Shown: positions 17,814 to 27,494, counted from the first letter of the stretch. The stretch is 64,000 nucleotides of DNA from DATHKG01 sp035489435 (GCA_035489435.1 DATHKG010000123.1); one strand, 5' to 3'. Numbers and translations are program-made. Notes: a model not told the origin generated them from the letters alone.

Positions 17814-19052
17814 ATGGCAAAAACAACATTACATTGTTCCTTTTGTGGCCGAAGCCGTGACGAAGTAAAGATTCTTATCGCCGGGCAGGAAGGTCATATC
17901 TGTGAGAATTGTGTTGAGCATGCACGTGAAATCATTGAGCAGGAGCTAATGATCAGGAACGACAACTCAACATCTGCCTCCCAGTTCAAGCTCAATGTAA
18001 AAAAACCAGTGGAAGTTAAACGATTCCTGGACGAATACATAATAGGGCAGGACGAGGCTAAACGTGTACTTGCCGTGGCAGTATACAATCATTATAAAAG
18101 ATTACAGCAAAAACCGGCTGATAACGATATCGAAATAGAAAAAAGCAACATCGTAATGGTGGGTGAAACCGGTACCGGCAAAACCCTGCTTGCAAAAACC
18201 ATAGCTAAATTGCTGAACGTTCCGTTTGCGATCGTTGACGCTACGGTGTTTACAGAAGCCGGATATGTTGGTGAAGACGTGGAAAGCATTCTCACCAGGC
18301 TCCTGCAGGTTTGTAACTACGATGTTACCGCGGCGGAAAGGGGTATAGTTTATATTGATGAGATTGATAAGATCGCCCGCAAAGGTGACAACCCTTCAAT
18401 TACCCGGGATGTAAGTGGTGAAGGAGTACAACAAGGTCTGTTGAAATTATTGGAAGGTACTGATGTGTTGGTACCACCACAAGGCGGCCGTAAACATCCT
18501 GAGCAAAAACTTATCAAGATCAACACACAGAATATCCTGTTCATCTGTGGTGGTGCATTTGATGGTATAGATAAAGTAATAGCGAGACGGGTTAATACCA
18601 ATTCAATTGGTTTCAATGTGAATAAAGAGCTGCAGGAAAGTATGAAGAAAAACCTGCTTCAGTATATCAACGCAACGGATCTGAAAAGTTTTGGATTGAT
18701 CCCGGAACTGTTGGGCCGTTTGCCTGTTGTAACGCATTTGAATCCGCTTGACAAGTCAACACTTCGTTCGATTCTTACGGAACCAAAAAATGCCTTATAC
18801 AAACAATACCGGAAATTATTTGAGCTGGAAGGAATTCAATTAACCATTGAAGAAGAAGTTCTTGATTTCATGGTAAGCAAAGCGCTTGAATATAAACTGG
18901 GAGCAAGAGGCCTTAGAAGTATCTGCGAAAGTATTCTCACTGATGCTATGTTTGAAATGCCTTCAACCAAACAGACTGCTTTCAATGTGAATATCCAGTA
19001 CGCACGCGATAAGTTTGATCACAGCAAAATGAGTCTGCTCAAGGTAGCTTAA
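17814..19052 (+). CDS. clpX: ATP-dependent Clp protease ATP-binding subunit ClpX
   Basis: AAA+ unfoldase that feeds substrates to ClpP. The 412-residue protein begins with the zinc-binding domain (C8, C11, C30, C33 in the MAKTTLHCSFCGRS context), then Walker A GETGTGKT, Walker B VYIDEIDKIA, the pore and sensor regions, and the C-terminal GARGLRSICE. The ATG at 17814 gives the family N-terminus. It follows the two clpP genes and ends at a strong terminator. Confidence 0.97.
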   Translation: MAKTTLHCSFCGRSRDEVKILIAGQEGHICENCVEHAREIIEQELMIRNDNSTSASQFKLNVKKPVEVKRFLDEYIIGQDEAKRVLAVAVYNHYKRLQQKPADNDIEIEKSNIVMVGETGTGKTLLAKTIAKLLNVPFAIVDATVFTEAGYVGEDVESILTRLLQVCNYDVTAAERGIVYIDEIDKIARKGDNPSITRDVSGEGVQQGLLKLLEGTDVLVPPQGGRKHPEQKLIKINTQNILFICGGAFDGIDKVIARRVNTNSIGFNVNKELQESMKKNLLQYINATDLKSFGLIPELLGRLPVVTHLNPLDKSTLRSILTEPKNALYKQYRKLFELEGIQLTIEEEVLDFMVSKALEYKLGARGLRSICESILTDAMFEMPSTKQTAFNVNIQYARDKFDHSKMSLLKVA

Positions 19053-19104
19053 GCCGGAATTTGATTCCTGGATTTAATTCCACTTTAGATGTTATATATA
19101 ATTC

Positions 19105-19131
19105 AAAAAACCGGGCAAAGCCCGGTTTTTT
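19105..19131 (+). terminator. Intrinsic terminator after clpX
   Basis: A 12-bp stem of AAAAAACCGGGC with GCCCGGTTTTTT, loop AAA, ending in a T-run. Confidence 0.9.
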
Positions 19132-19288
19132 GTTGTCACATCGTCAAATTTTTATTGTCATCATCAATAACATCATTTCAGTTGACAATAAAATCATTTC
19201 AGTAGAGTGATCCGACTGGATTTTATGCAACCAATCATTGATACCTTTAATTTATTAATACGTATTACATCTATAAAACTTTTCAAAT

Positions 19289-19462
19289 ATGCAAGATCTG
19301 GTAGAACGTTTAAAAGCAGCCGGTTTAACTGAAGAACAGGCTTATGCAGCCATTGGCATTGTCAAGGATTTCACCAAAGAAAAGTTTCCTATGTTTAGCG
19401 GAGCCATTGATAAGCTGTTTGATAAATACAAACCGAAAGATGATAACGATTTCCTGGACTAA
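19289..19462 (+). CDS. 57-residue small acidic helical protein
   Basis: A short gene from ATG 19289 to TAA 19460-19462. The product begins MQDLVERLKAAGLTEEQAYAA and continues into a second helical segment (IGIVKDFTKEKFPMF) before a charged end (KPKDDNDFLD). The pattern of two helices with conserved-looking L..AGL.EEQA suggests a real small cytoplasmic protein; the same pattern occurs in small stress-associated proteins of the phylum, but I cannot name the family. It starts about 158 bases after the clpX terminator and converges on the ABC permease gene, whose stop is eight bases away. Confidence 0.65.
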   Translation: MQDLVERLKAAGLTEEQAYAAIGIVKDFTKEKFPMFSGAIDKLFDKYKPKDDNDFLD

Positions 19463-19470
19463 TACCTGGT

Positions 19471-21903
19471 TTATTCATTTCTCAGGCTTTTGACCGGATT
19501 AGCCAACCCGGCTCGTATTGCCTGGGAACTCACCGTAAGCAAAGCAATTACGATAGCTATCGATCCGGCTATTGCAAAGACCTGCCAGCTCAGGGTTATC
19601 TTATATGCAAAGCTGTTAAGCCAGCGATTCATCACATACCAGGCAATCGGCGAAGCGATGAGAATACCCACGATTACCAGCACCAGGAATTCCCTGGAAA
19701 GCAGCCTTGAAATATCACCCAGCGATGCTCCCAGCACTTTTCGGATTCCGATCTCTTTTGTTTTTTGTTCAGCCGAAAATGCAGCCAGGCCAAATAGTCC
19801 AAGGCAAGCTATCACGATTGCAATGATTGTGAAACCAGCTACTATTCCTGAAGTCAGTTTCTCGGCTTCGTAGTTTCGTTGAAAATCTTCATCCAGGAAT
19901 GAAAACTCAAATGGCGTTGCAGGATCCAGTTTTTTCCAGGTGTCCCCAATATTTTTTATGAGCTGCTGGTAGTCACTTGTAGCCAGGTCAGCTATCATAT
20001 AGGTGTATTTGTTTGCGAAAATACCAGTGGTAAAAGCAAAAGGTTTTACCGTTTTCTGTAAGCCTTCGAAATGAAAATCCGCTACGACACCCACAATATT
20101 CATAGTGCCACTCATTCCCTGGAATTCAAAGCTGATCTGTTTTCCGATGGCCTCACCAGGCTGCAAACCAAACTTTCTGACTGCTGATTCATTCAGGACC
20201 AGGGAAGCTGAATCCGCTTTGAAGTCCCAGGAGAATGATCTGCCTGCCAATATCTTAAATCCAAGGGTTGGTATGTAATTATCACTGATTGCTGAAAGCT
20301 CGAGGTCTATTACTTCCGCATCTGTGCGATCGCCCCGGTAAAACAACATGCTGTTTATATTGGGGATGCCCGGGTAGGTTGATCCACTTGTTACCTGCCT
20401 GATACCAGGGTTTTTCAGCAGTTCATTTCTTAGTCTCGTAAAATAAGAGTCGGTGTTGTTATAGTTCAGCGGTAATACTATCTTCCTTGATTTGTCAAAG
20501 CCGAGGTGCTGATTGCTCATATAATTCAATTGCTGCCAGATAACAATTGCACCGATTACCAGAAAAATTGAAATGGTAAATTGAAACACCACCAGCCCTT
20601 TCCTTATGGTAGTTGAGGAGAAGTTATTGAGCATCTTGCCTTTCAGCACAGAAGCCGGTCTGAACGATGATAAATAAAAGGCAGGGTAAAGGCCCGCGAT
20701 AATACCTGTAACTATAGTTAGTATCGTAATTACGATCAAGAGTGCAGGACTGTCAGATAACTGGAGTTCCTTGCCTGACAGATTATTAAAAAAAGGCAAA
20801 GTGATTTTTGTAAATAATAATGCTGCTATTAGTGCCATCAGGCAAACCATAAAAGATTCACCCAGGAATTGCAGGATCAGTGAAGTTTTCCGGGCTCCCA
20901 TTACTTTTCTAACACCAACTTCTTTTGCCCTTCGCTCAGATCTGGCAGTCGACAGATTCATAAAGTTGATACAAGCTATCATAAGAATGAAGATGGCGAC
21001 AGAACCAAGAATATAGAGGTATAAAATATTGCCATTTACTTCAAGCTCATTTCCGATTGAAGAATGCAGATGAATATCCTTCAAGGGTTGGATAAACAGG
21101 CTCTTTGAAATTCCAGACATTTTCAGGTCAGATCCTGCACGTTTTTTGAAGAAAGTATTCAGCTTGTTTTCAAAAGATTTCGCCCCGGCCTTTTCTTTTA
21201 ATTTCACATAAGTAAAAAATACATTGTTGGTAGCCCAGTTCGTCTGATTCCGGACCCAGTTCCACATATCATTATTATGCATCGACAGGAAAAAATTCGC
21301 CGGGATATGCGTCCTGGTACCTTCAGTTCTAAATACAGCGGTAACCGTGTAATTGAACTGACCAAAAGGTGTCTGTATATTCAGTGGTTTTCCAACCGGA
21401 TCTGTATTTCCGAAAAACCGGACAGACATCGGCTCAGAAATTACTATCGAATTTGGGAGATCAAGTACCGATTTTCCCTGCCCATATTTGAAGTTATAAG
21501 TAAAAAGTTCAAAAAAAGTTGAATCAACATAGTACCCATTATGTTCAAAAAACTGCCTCGATTCATGGCCATTTTCATAACGAAGCAACATCTTTTCAAT
21601 ATCAGGAAAAGTCATCAGGCGTGTCACTTGCTCTACTTCCGGCAGGTCTGATTTTAATGCCCAGGCCACCGGAGCCGGACAGGCAGCCCATTGTCCGCCG
21701 GCTTCAGTACCTTCAGTGGCTATCCTGTATACACGGTCACCTTTCACATGATGAGCATCATATTTCAATTCATTAAGTACATAAAGTGTGATGATGATGC
21801 AGGTAGCCAACCCTACAGACAAGCCAAGGATATTAATTATTGAAAAGGTTTTTGACCTGGCAATATTCCGGAAAGCGATCTTCAGATAATTCTTAAAAAG
21901 CAT
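19471..21903 (-). CDS. ABC transporter permease, MacB/FtsX type
   Basis: An 810-residue inner-membrane protein with the Bacteroidota double architecture: N-terminal membrane helix (FSIINILGLSVGLATCIIITLYV), periplasmic MacB-PCD domain (about 50-240), FtsX core of three membrane helices (about 285-400, with the ARSERRAKEVGVRKVMGA motif), a second helix and periplasmic domain (about 430-660), and a second FtsX core (KTKEIGIRKVLGASL near 720). Such proteins export lipoproteins, peptides or drugs with a separate ATPase, which is not in this neighbourhood. Two copies of a 25-bp repeat lie directly before the start codon. Confidence 0.92.
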   Translation of the reverse strand: MLFKNYLKIAFRNIARSKTFSIINILGLSVGLATCIIITLYVLNELKYDAHHVKGDRVYRIATEGTEAGGQWAACPAPVAWALKSDLPEVEQVTRLMTFPDIEKMLLRYENGHESRQFFEHNGYYVDSTFFELFTYNFKYGQGKSVLDLPNSIVISEPMSVRFFGNTDPVGKPLNIQTPFGQFNYTVTAVFRTEGTRTHIPANFFLSMHNNDMWNWVRNQTNWATNNVFFTYVKLKEKAGAKSFENKLNTFFKKRAGSDLKMSGISKSLFIQPLKDIHLHSSIGNELEVNGNILYLYILGSVAIFILMIACINFMNLSTARSERRAKEVGVRKVMGARKTSLILQFLGESFMVCLMALIAALLFTKITLPFFNNLSGKELQLSDSPALLIVITILTIVTGIIAGLYPAFYLSSFRPASVLKGKMLNNFSSTTIRKGLVVFQFTISIFLVIGAIVIWQQLNYMSNQHLGFDKSRKIVLPLNYNNTDSYFTRLRNELLKNPGIRQVTSGSTYPGIPNINSMLFYRGDRTDAEVIDLELSAISDNYIPTLGFKILAGRSFSWDFKADSASLVLNESAVRKFGLQPGEAIGKQISFEFQGMSGTMNIVGVVADFHFEGLQKTVKPFAFTTGIFANKYTYMIADLATSDYQQLIKNIGDTWKKLDPATPFEFSFLDEDFQRNYEAEKLTSGIVAGFTIIAIVIACLGLFGLAAFSAEQKTKEIGIRKVLGASLGDISRLLSREFLVLVIVGILIASPIAWYVMNRWLNSFAYKITLSWQVFAIAGSIAIVIALLTVSSQAIRAGLANPVKSLRNE

Positions 21904-21905
21904 GT

Positions 21906-21955
21906 AATGGTTTTAGAATATGAATGCCCTAATGGTTTTAGAACATGAAGGCCCT
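21906..21955. repeat. 25-bp tandem duplication upstream of the ABC permease gene
   Basis: Two adjacent 25-base units (21906-21930 and 21931-21955) with two mismatches, each starting AATGGTTTTAGAA. They begin two bases from the start codon of the minus-strand permease gene, so the ribosome-binding region is duplicated. Confidence 0.9.
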
Positions 21956-22085
21956 GGATACATGCTTGCCATTCCAATGAAGTGCCAGATTATCAACCGG
22001 TTGATATGCAATCAATTCCGGTAGAATCCAGCCATATTGGTGTCTGATTTCGATACAGGTAATGTTCATTTACGGCATTCAGAAA

Positions 22086-22116
22086 CAAAAAAAACCCCTG
22101 CGAAATCCGGCAGGGG
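22086..22116 (-). terminator. Intrinsic terminator after the acyl-CoA dehydrogenase gene
   Basis: On the minus strand CCCCTGC pairs with GCAGGGG around the loop CGGATTTC, followed by eight T residues. It lies about 55 bases past the stop at 22171. Confidence 0.85.
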
Positions 22117-22170
22117 AATTAGGATGACAAGCAATCATCAATAAAACAAAGTTTAATATTTCAGTACTTC

Positions 22171-23337
22171 TTAATCTTTTAGTACTTCTCTTGCAATTAC
22201 TAATTTCTGAATCTCCGAAGTACCTTCTCCGATTGTACAAAGTTTAGAGTCTCTATAAAATTTTTCGACTGGGAAATCTTTGGTGTATCCATAACCTCCA
22301 AAAACCTGCACTGCTTCATTAGCTACTTTTACTGCTACTTCACTGGCATAATATTTAGCCATCGCAGCTTCCTTTGTCATTTGTTCACCCCGGATCTTCA
22401 GATCGCAGGCTTGCATAGTCAGAAGTTCAGCAGCCATGATTTCAGTGGCCATATCTGCAAGCTTGAAAGAGATGGCCTGGAAATTTGAAATCGGTTGATC
22501 AAACTGATATCTCTCTTTCGAATATTTTACTGCAGCGTCATATGCCCCTTTAGCGATTCCAAGTGAAAGTGCCGCTATTGATATTCTTCCCCCATCGAGG
22601 ATCTTCAGGGACTGTTTAAAACCCTCTCCTACTTCACCCAGGCGGTTATTATCTGGAATAATACAATTATCAAAGATCATTTCAGCCGTTTCACTGGCGC
22701 GCATTCCGAGTTTGTTCTCTTTTTTCCCGCCTGCGAAACCTTTAGTACCTTTTTCGACAACGAAAGCCGTAGCGTTATTTTTACTCCTTGGCTCCCCTGT
22801 TCTGGCTATAACTACCGCAACATTGCAAGAAATACCATGTGTGATCCAGCATTTTGTACCATTTAGTATCCAATTGTCTCCATCACGTACAGCTGTTGTT
22901 TTCATATTGCCGGCATCACTGCCAGTGCCTGGTTCCGTTAAACCCCAGGCGCCCAACCATTCACCGGAGGCCAGTTTCGGAAGCCAATTGTTTTTCTGAT
23001 CATGGTTTCCAAAATTCAGGATATGACCTGTACACAGAGAATTGTGCGCAGCCACACTTAATCCGATTGATCCACAAACCCTTGCGACTTCCTGGATGAC
23101 GGTTACATATTCAAAATAACTCAACCCGGCACCTCCATATTCTTCAGGAACTAAAACACCCATCAATCCCAATTTCCCCATTTCACGAAGTACATCTATA
23201 GGAAATTCCTGTACTTCGTCCCACTTCATTACATGGGGTTTTATATACTGTAATGCAAAATCACGGGTACTCTGAGCCACTTGCTGCGTCAGCTCTGAAG
23301 ACTGAAAATTCATACTTTGAAAATGATTAAAAGGCAA
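22171..23337 (-). CDS. Acyl-CoA dehydrogenase
   Basis: FAD-dependent enzyme for the first step of beta-oxidation or branched-chain amino-acid catabolism. The 388-residue protein has the family motifs: GLTEPGTGSDA, WITHG for FAD binding, VFGGYGYTKDFPVEKFYRD, and the C-terminal GEGTSEIQKLVIARE, whose first Glu matches the catalytic base of short/medium-chain enzymes. No other beta-oxidation gene is next to it. It has its own terminator; a 10-bp inverted repeat lies upstream at 23376-23406. Confidence 0.93.
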   Translation of the reverse strand: MPFNHFQSMNFQSSELTQQVAQSTRDFALQYIKPHVMKWDEVQEFPIDVLREMGKLGLMGVLVPEEYGGAGLSYFEYVTVIQEVARVCGSIGLSVAAHNSLCTGHILNFGNHDQKNNWLPKLASGEWLGAWGLTEPGTGSDAGNMKTTAVRDGDNWILNGTKCWITHGISCNVAVVIARTGEPRSKNNATAFVVEKGTKGFAGGKKENKLGMRASETAEMIFDNCIIPDNNRLGEVGEGFKQSLKILDGGRISIAALSLGIAKGAYDAAVKYSKERYQFDQPISNFQAISFKLADMATEIMAAELLTMQACDLKIRGEQMTKEAAMAKYYASEVAVKVANEAVQVFGGYGYTKDFPVEKFYRDSKLCTIGEGTSEIQKLVIAREVLKD

Positions 23338-23375
23338 GCAATCGTTGACAGGCGGTGCAATTCGTTAACACCTTA

Positions 23376-23406
23376 AACCATTAACTTAATGCTCTGGTTA
23401 ATGGTT
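23376..23406. promoter_or_regulatory. Inverted repeat upstream of the acyl-CoA dehydrogenase gene
   Basis: AACCATTAAC (23376-23385) and GTTAATGGTT (23397-23406) form a perfect 10-bp inverted repeat with an 11-base spacer. It lies 39-69 bases before the start codon and has no T-run, so an operator site is more likely than a terminator. The regulator is unknown. Confidence 0.4.
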
Positions 23407-23463
23407 AATGCAATTTAACAATTTAAGCCGACAAATGCTAACAAATGTTAGTTTTATTTTTAC

Positions 23464-24468
23464 CTAAAGTCCAATGTAATGCGAGATACGATCAAACAAT
23501 TCGGGAGTTATTGACACAACCTGCCTTAATTCGCCGATTTCTTTGAAGATGCCATGTTGGGACCGGTAATCAACAATTGCCCTGGCCAACTGCCTTTTCA
23601 GATATGGGTGTTGTTCCAGGATATCCGGTGTTGCCGCATTCACATTAATTTTGTGAACTGCAGCTACCCGGGTCAGAAAAGGCCGGATCTTCTGATAGAC
23701 ACTGTCCTGCAAACCATATACTTCTGCAACCTGTTCAACGGAGTAAAATCCCCCCAGCCTGTCGCGGTATTTTATGATGCGTTGTGACAGAACAGGCCCG
23801 ATGCCTGGTAAAGAACTCCAGCCGCTGGTATCAGCGGTATTAACATCGATAATTTCAGGAACTTTTCGTTTGAATTGTAGTCCACGGACTATAGGCTGAT
23901 CATTATCATCAGTTGCAACAGGTTTCCGTTTGCTTGTATCCCCTGTTGTTATTTTTACGAATGGCAATAATCTCATTTTATCCTCTTCAGGCAAACCATA
24001 AATACGCAATATGTCATCTGCTTTTCGAAATTTGCCACCTTTCGATCTGTATTTGTCAATGGTCATGGCTGTTCTTTCGCTTACCCCCAATTGAATCCAG
24101 CCGGAAGTTGAGATGGTGTTAGGATCAAAATCAAACATGACGACCTTATTTTTGGGCGGTTCACCATTGCCTCGAGGGTATTGTTTGTCTGGGTATTTCC
24201 TGGCGTTCGGATACTTTCCATCGTTCCGGTATTTGCGAGGTACTGAAGACGATATTGATTCGACTCCATTACCATAGTTATCAGGTGCATCAAGTACAGC
24301 AATCTGGTCCTTAAACTCATGAAGAGCAGAACTATCACCAAATCCAACATTTTTTGAGCTATAGAAAGACGGAGCCACAGCTATGATAATGATTATAGAC
24401 AACAAAATCAGGATTCCGGTCCGCTCTTTTTTACTGAATGTGAGGTATTCTTTTATAGTCTCGCGCAT
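23464..24468 (-). CDS. Helix-hairpin-helix (ComEA-like) protein
   Basis: A 334-residue protein with an N-terminal membrane anchor (ILILLSIIIIIAVAPSFY, about 18-35), a low-complexity Tyr/Asn/Lys-rich linker (60-110) and three HhH units: TISTSGWIQLGVSERTAMTI (about 118), VNTADTSGWSSLPGIGPVLS (about 212) and INVNAATPDILEQHPYLKRQ (about 274). These are the DNA-binding motifs of ComEA, but three units with a long linker are the form seen in Bacteroidota. An envelope-anchored DNA-binding role is inferred. Confidence 0.85.
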   Translation of the reverse strand: MRETIKEYLTFSKKERTGILILLSIIIIIAVAPSFYSSKNVGFGDSSALHEFKDQIAVLDAPDNYGNGVESISSSVPRKYRNDGKYPNARKYPDKQYPRGNGEPPKNKVVMFDFDPNTISTSGWIQLGVSERTAMTIDKYRSKGGKFRKADDILRIYGLPEEDKMRLLPFVKITTGDTSKRKPVATDDNDQPIVRGLQFKRKVPEIIDVNTADTSGWSSLPGIGPVLSQRIIKYRDRLGGFYSVEQVAEVYGLQDSVYQKIRPFLTRVAAVHKINVNAATPDILEQHPYLKRQLARAIVDYRSQHGIFKEIGELRQVVSITPELFDRISHYIGL

Positions 24469-24539
24469 ATGCGAAACTGGAACTTAAAAGCCTGGGAGAA
24501 ATGAGAAAAATAACCGGGAGCAGGAAGAAAAAAACCGGA

Positions 24540-25316
24540 TTATACTGTTATCTGCAGCATATCATAACCAAGCGAAATCCCCGGAGGCAGCTCTGCACAA
24601 ACATCCGCATGTTTCCCCATCTGGTGACTCATGTGCGTGAACCATACCTGCGGGATATCCAGCTCGCGCGCCAGATCAATGCCTTCCTGCAGGGAGAAAT
24701 GCGAGATATGTTTCTGTTTTCTCAGGGTATTTAACACGAGAACTTCGCTTCCCCTGATTTTTTGTTTTTCGGATTCATCGATCCGGTTCGCATCTGTAAT
24801 ATAGGTGAACTTACCAAAACGATAGCCAAGCACCGGCATCTTAAGATGCCAGACCTGTACCGGTATCACGGGTATGTCGCCAACCGTAAAAGGTTCAAGC
24901 GCTATAGAGTTCAGCTGTATCTCCGGAACGCCGGGGTAACGGGTATCCTTAAACGCATAAGGGAACTCCCTGATCAGTACCTGTTGAGTCATTTCATCTG
25001 AATATACAGGCATCGGCTGACCGGAAAAAAAGTTATAGGCACGTACATCATCGAGGCCAGCCACATGATCCTTGTGAGAATGCGTGTAAACGATAGCATC
25101 AAGATGTTTTACATCTGCCCTCAACATCTGGTAGCGGAAATCCGGACCTGAATCAACAACAAGTGTTGTATGTGGAGATCTGATGAGTATGCTTGACCTC
25201 AGTCTCTTATCTTTTTTATCTGTTGATCTGCAGACTTCACAATCACACCCGATCATAGGTACCCCCCCGCTTGTGCCGGTTCCTAAAAACGTGATTGTAA
25301 GTGGTGGAGTATTCAT
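24540..25316 (-). CDS. MBL-fold metal-dependent hydrolase, PhnP-like
   Basis: A 258-residue cytoplasmic metallo-beta-lactamase-fold protein. It has the N-terminal GTGTSGGVPMIGC loop, a Cys/Asp segment CDCEVCRS like PhnP/RNase Z relatives, the metal motif THSHKDHVAGLDD (about residue 78), and C-terminal YITDANRID and WFTHMSHQMG. Such enzymes hydrolyse cyclic phosphodiesters; the substrate here is unknown. It starts ten bases after the small gene upstream, so the two are probably co-transcribed. Confidence 0.85.
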   Translation of the reverse strand: MNTPPLTITFLGTGTSGGVPMIGCDCEVCRSTDKKDKRLRSSILIRSPHTTLVVDSGPDFRYQMLRADVKHLDAIVYTHSHKDHVAGLDDVRAYNFFSGQPMPVYSDEMTQQVLIREFPYAFKDTRYPGVPEIQLNSIALEPFTVGDIPVIPVQVWHLKMPVLGYRFGKFTYITDANRIDESEKQKIRGSEVLVLNTLRKQKHISHFSLQEGIDLARELDIPQVWFTHMSHQMGKHADVCAELPPGISLGYDMLQITV

Positions 25317-25326
25317 CTGGAATTTG

Positions 25327-25602
25327 TCAGCTGAGGCTTTCAGGCTTGCGGTTCATCACTTCGAGATAGAGTTTCCTTGTTTCAGGAGTAAAGCTTTCAG
25401 GGTCAATTGAAAGCTGTGGAATAATATCAAACAAAGTGTTTATTCGGCCTTCAGTCTGTAAAAATTTATTCAGTACAACAACTTTTCTGTCTTCCAGTAT
25501 ACAATAACCGCTCTGAAAAGTTCCCCTTTCATAGCGCACGACATAGGAAGCTTCATCCAGTATCTTTTCTATTTTATCCAGCGTGTTTTGGGTATATTTC
25601 AT
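25327..25602 (-). CDS. Conserved small protein of unknown function
   Basis: A 91-residue protein with no signal peptide or membrane segment. The pattern is an N-terminal helix (LDKIEKILDEASYVVRYERG), two short strands (SGYCILEDRKVVVLNKFL) and a C-terminal helical half (LFDIIPQLSI ... TRKLYLEVM). It is ten bases upstream of the MBL hydrolase gene on the same strand. I do not recognise a named domain. Confidence 0.75.
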   Translation of the reverse strand: MKYTQNTLDKIEKILDEASYVVRYERGTFQSGYCILEDRKVVVLNKFLQTEGRINTLFDIIPQLSIDPESFTPETRKLYLEVMNRKPESLS

Positions 25603-25681
25603 CCGTTTATTTTAATGATCCCTGTCAGCCTGTTAATAAACTCTGTCAGCCTGCAAATTTAAACGAAAAATAGCTTGAAGA

Positions 25682-25711
25682 GAATTATGAATTATGAATT
25701 ATGAGTTATGA
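25682..25711. repeat. Heptanucleotide repeat block, copy 2
   Basis: Four ATTATGA/GTTATGA units with a seven-base period, between the small gene (start 25602, minus) and the porX stop (25772, minus). No inverted partner is present. Confidence 0.85.
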
Positions 25712-25771
25712 AAGACCTGGTACCTAATATAAAATCTTGGCAAACTGTCTGGTTATGATTTACAGCCTGGT

Positions 25772-27328
25772 TTACCTGTTGGTCATCCTGATTACGGGAA
25801 CGATCATTTCTTCCAGGCTCAGCCCACCATGCTGAAAACTGTTTTTATAATAATTCACATAGTAATTGTAGTTATTCGGATAGCAAAGAAACACATCCTC
25901 CCGGGCAAATATATAGGAGGAATTCACAGTAGGAACCGGCAATCCGGCTTCTTTGGGATCGCGGAATGCAAGCACCTGCTTAGGTTCGTAATTGAGGTTC
26001 CGGCCGTGTTTATATCGCAGGTTTGTGGTTGTCTGTTTGTCACCGATCACCTTAGTAGGCGTTTTCACACGAACACTTCCATGATCTGTGGCCAGTATGA
26101 TATTTATCTTTTTATCTGCTACTTTTTTCAATGCCTGGTGAAGCGGGGAGTGCTCGAACCAGCTTTTGGTAACTGAACGATAACTGATTTCATCTCCCGC
26201 AAGTTCTTTAAGCACTTCCATCTCGGTACGGGCATGACTCATCATATCCACAAAATTATAAACGATCACGTTTATATCATTTCCCAACAGGTTATGCATG
26301 TTATTGACAAGATCCTGCCCTGCCTGGTAATTAACCACCTTGGTATAGGAAAACTTTATATCCTCTCTCTTAAGTCTTTTCAATTGTGCGCGGAAAAAAT
26401 CTTCTTCACTCAGATTTTTACCACCTTCATCGTCATCATTTTTCCATTGTTGCGGGAACTGCTTTTCTATTTCAACCGGAAGCAACCCTGCGAAAATTGA
26501 GTTGCGTGCATACTGTGTTGCTGTTGGCAGTATACTGTAAAAAGTATCTTCTTCATGTATGCGGAAATTATCAGAAAAAATCGGCTGGATCGCTTTCCAC
26601 TGATCGAATCTCAGGTTATCCAGCAACACGAAAAAAGTTGGTATACCTTTTTCAACATGTGGCAATACCTTAAATTTAAAAAGGGTATTAGACATGATGG
26701 GCCCGCTGTCGCCTTTTGGATTTACCCATTTTGCATAATTCTTTGAAACAAATTTAAAGAATTCTGTATTGGCTTCACTCTTTTGAGATTGCAGGACCTC
26801 CTGCATTTCCGGGCTATCACTTTTTTCCATTTCCAGTTCCCAGTAGACCAGCTTTTTATAAATCTCCATCCACTCATTGTGATCCGGATTACTGTTCAGC
26901 GCCATAAATAAATTACGGAACTGTTGCTGGTAGGCAGATGTTGTTCTTTCGGCAACAAGTCTTTTGTTATCGATTATTTTTTTCAGACTTAATAAAACCT
27001 GGTTTGGGTTTACCGGCTTAATAAGATAATCACTTATCTGGGAACCGATGGCATCATCCATCAGGTTTTCGGTTTCATTTTTTGTGATCAGCACCACCGG
27101 TATTTGCTGATTTACCTCTTTAATTTTTGCAAGTGTTTCCAATCCCGTAATTCCTGGCATCGTTTCATCCATCAGAACCACATCAACGGGATTTATCTTC
27201 ACATAATCAACCGCGTCAAAACCATTTGTCAGCGCATTAACTTCATAACCTTTATTTCGCAGAAACATGATCTGTGACTGCAAGCTCTCAATTTCATCAT
27301 CTACCCAAAGTATCTTTCCTAATGCCAT
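25772..27328 (-). CDS. porX: PorX: response regulator with PglZ phosphodiesterase domain
   Basis: Regulator linked to the type IX secretion system. The 518-residue protein has a receiver domain (1-120) with acidic pocket D10-D11, phosphoacceptor D54 (VLMDETMPG), T82 and K104, then a helical linker, then a PglZ domain of the alkaline phosphatase superfamily (about 225-518) with D237, T271 (PTATQYARN), D361, D414-H415 (ATDHGS) and H500. ATG 27328 (MALGKILWVDDE) is chosen over 27364, whose extra 12 residues precede the receiver fold. The sensor PorY and sigma factor SigP are not in the window. It diverges from the HD hydrolase and lipid A genes. Confidence 0.95.
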   Translation of the reverse strand: MALGKILWVDDEIESLQSQIMFLRNKGYEVNALTNGFDAVDYVKINPVDVVLMDETMPGITGLETLAKIKEVNQQIPVVLITKNETENLMDDAIGSQISDYLIKPVNPNQVLLSLKKIIDNKRLVAERTTSAYQQQFRNLFMALNSNPDHNEWMEIYKKLVYWELEMEKSDSPEMQEVLQSQKSEANTEFFKFVSKNYAKWVNPKGDSGPIMSNTLFKFKVLPHVEKGIPTFFVLLDNLRFDQWKAIQPIFSDNFRIHEEDTFYSILPTATQYARNSIFAGLLPVEIEKQFPQQWKNDDDEGGKNLSEEDFFRAQLKRLKREDIKFSYTKVVNYQAGQDLVNNMHNLLGNDINVIVYNFVDMMSHARTEMEVLKELAGDEISYRSVTKSWFEHSPLHQALKKVADKKINIILATDHGSVRVKTPTKVIGDKQTTTNLRYKHGRNLNYEPKQVLAFRDPKEAGLPVPTVNSSYIFAREDVFLCYPNNYNYYVNYYKNSFQHGGLSLEEMIVPVIRMTNR

Positions 27329-27442
27329 AATAAAATTTAAAAAATGAATGATTGCGAACACCAATTACCCAAGGCTTGTCTAAAAAGGCAGATGAACTGT
27401 ATGTCGAAAGCTAACAAAATTATTTAATCTAATTTCCCTTTG

Positions 27443-27450
27443 TACTTTTG
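27443..27450 (+). promoter_or_regulatory. Putative -7 promoter element for the HD hydrolase gene
   Basis: TACTTTTG matches TAnnTTTG, 44 bases before the ATG at 27495, in the divergent gap with porX. Confidence 0.45.
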
Positions 27451-27494
27451 ATCGCTGCAATTGGCAGTAATTTTAACAAAACTGAAAGCAGCGC

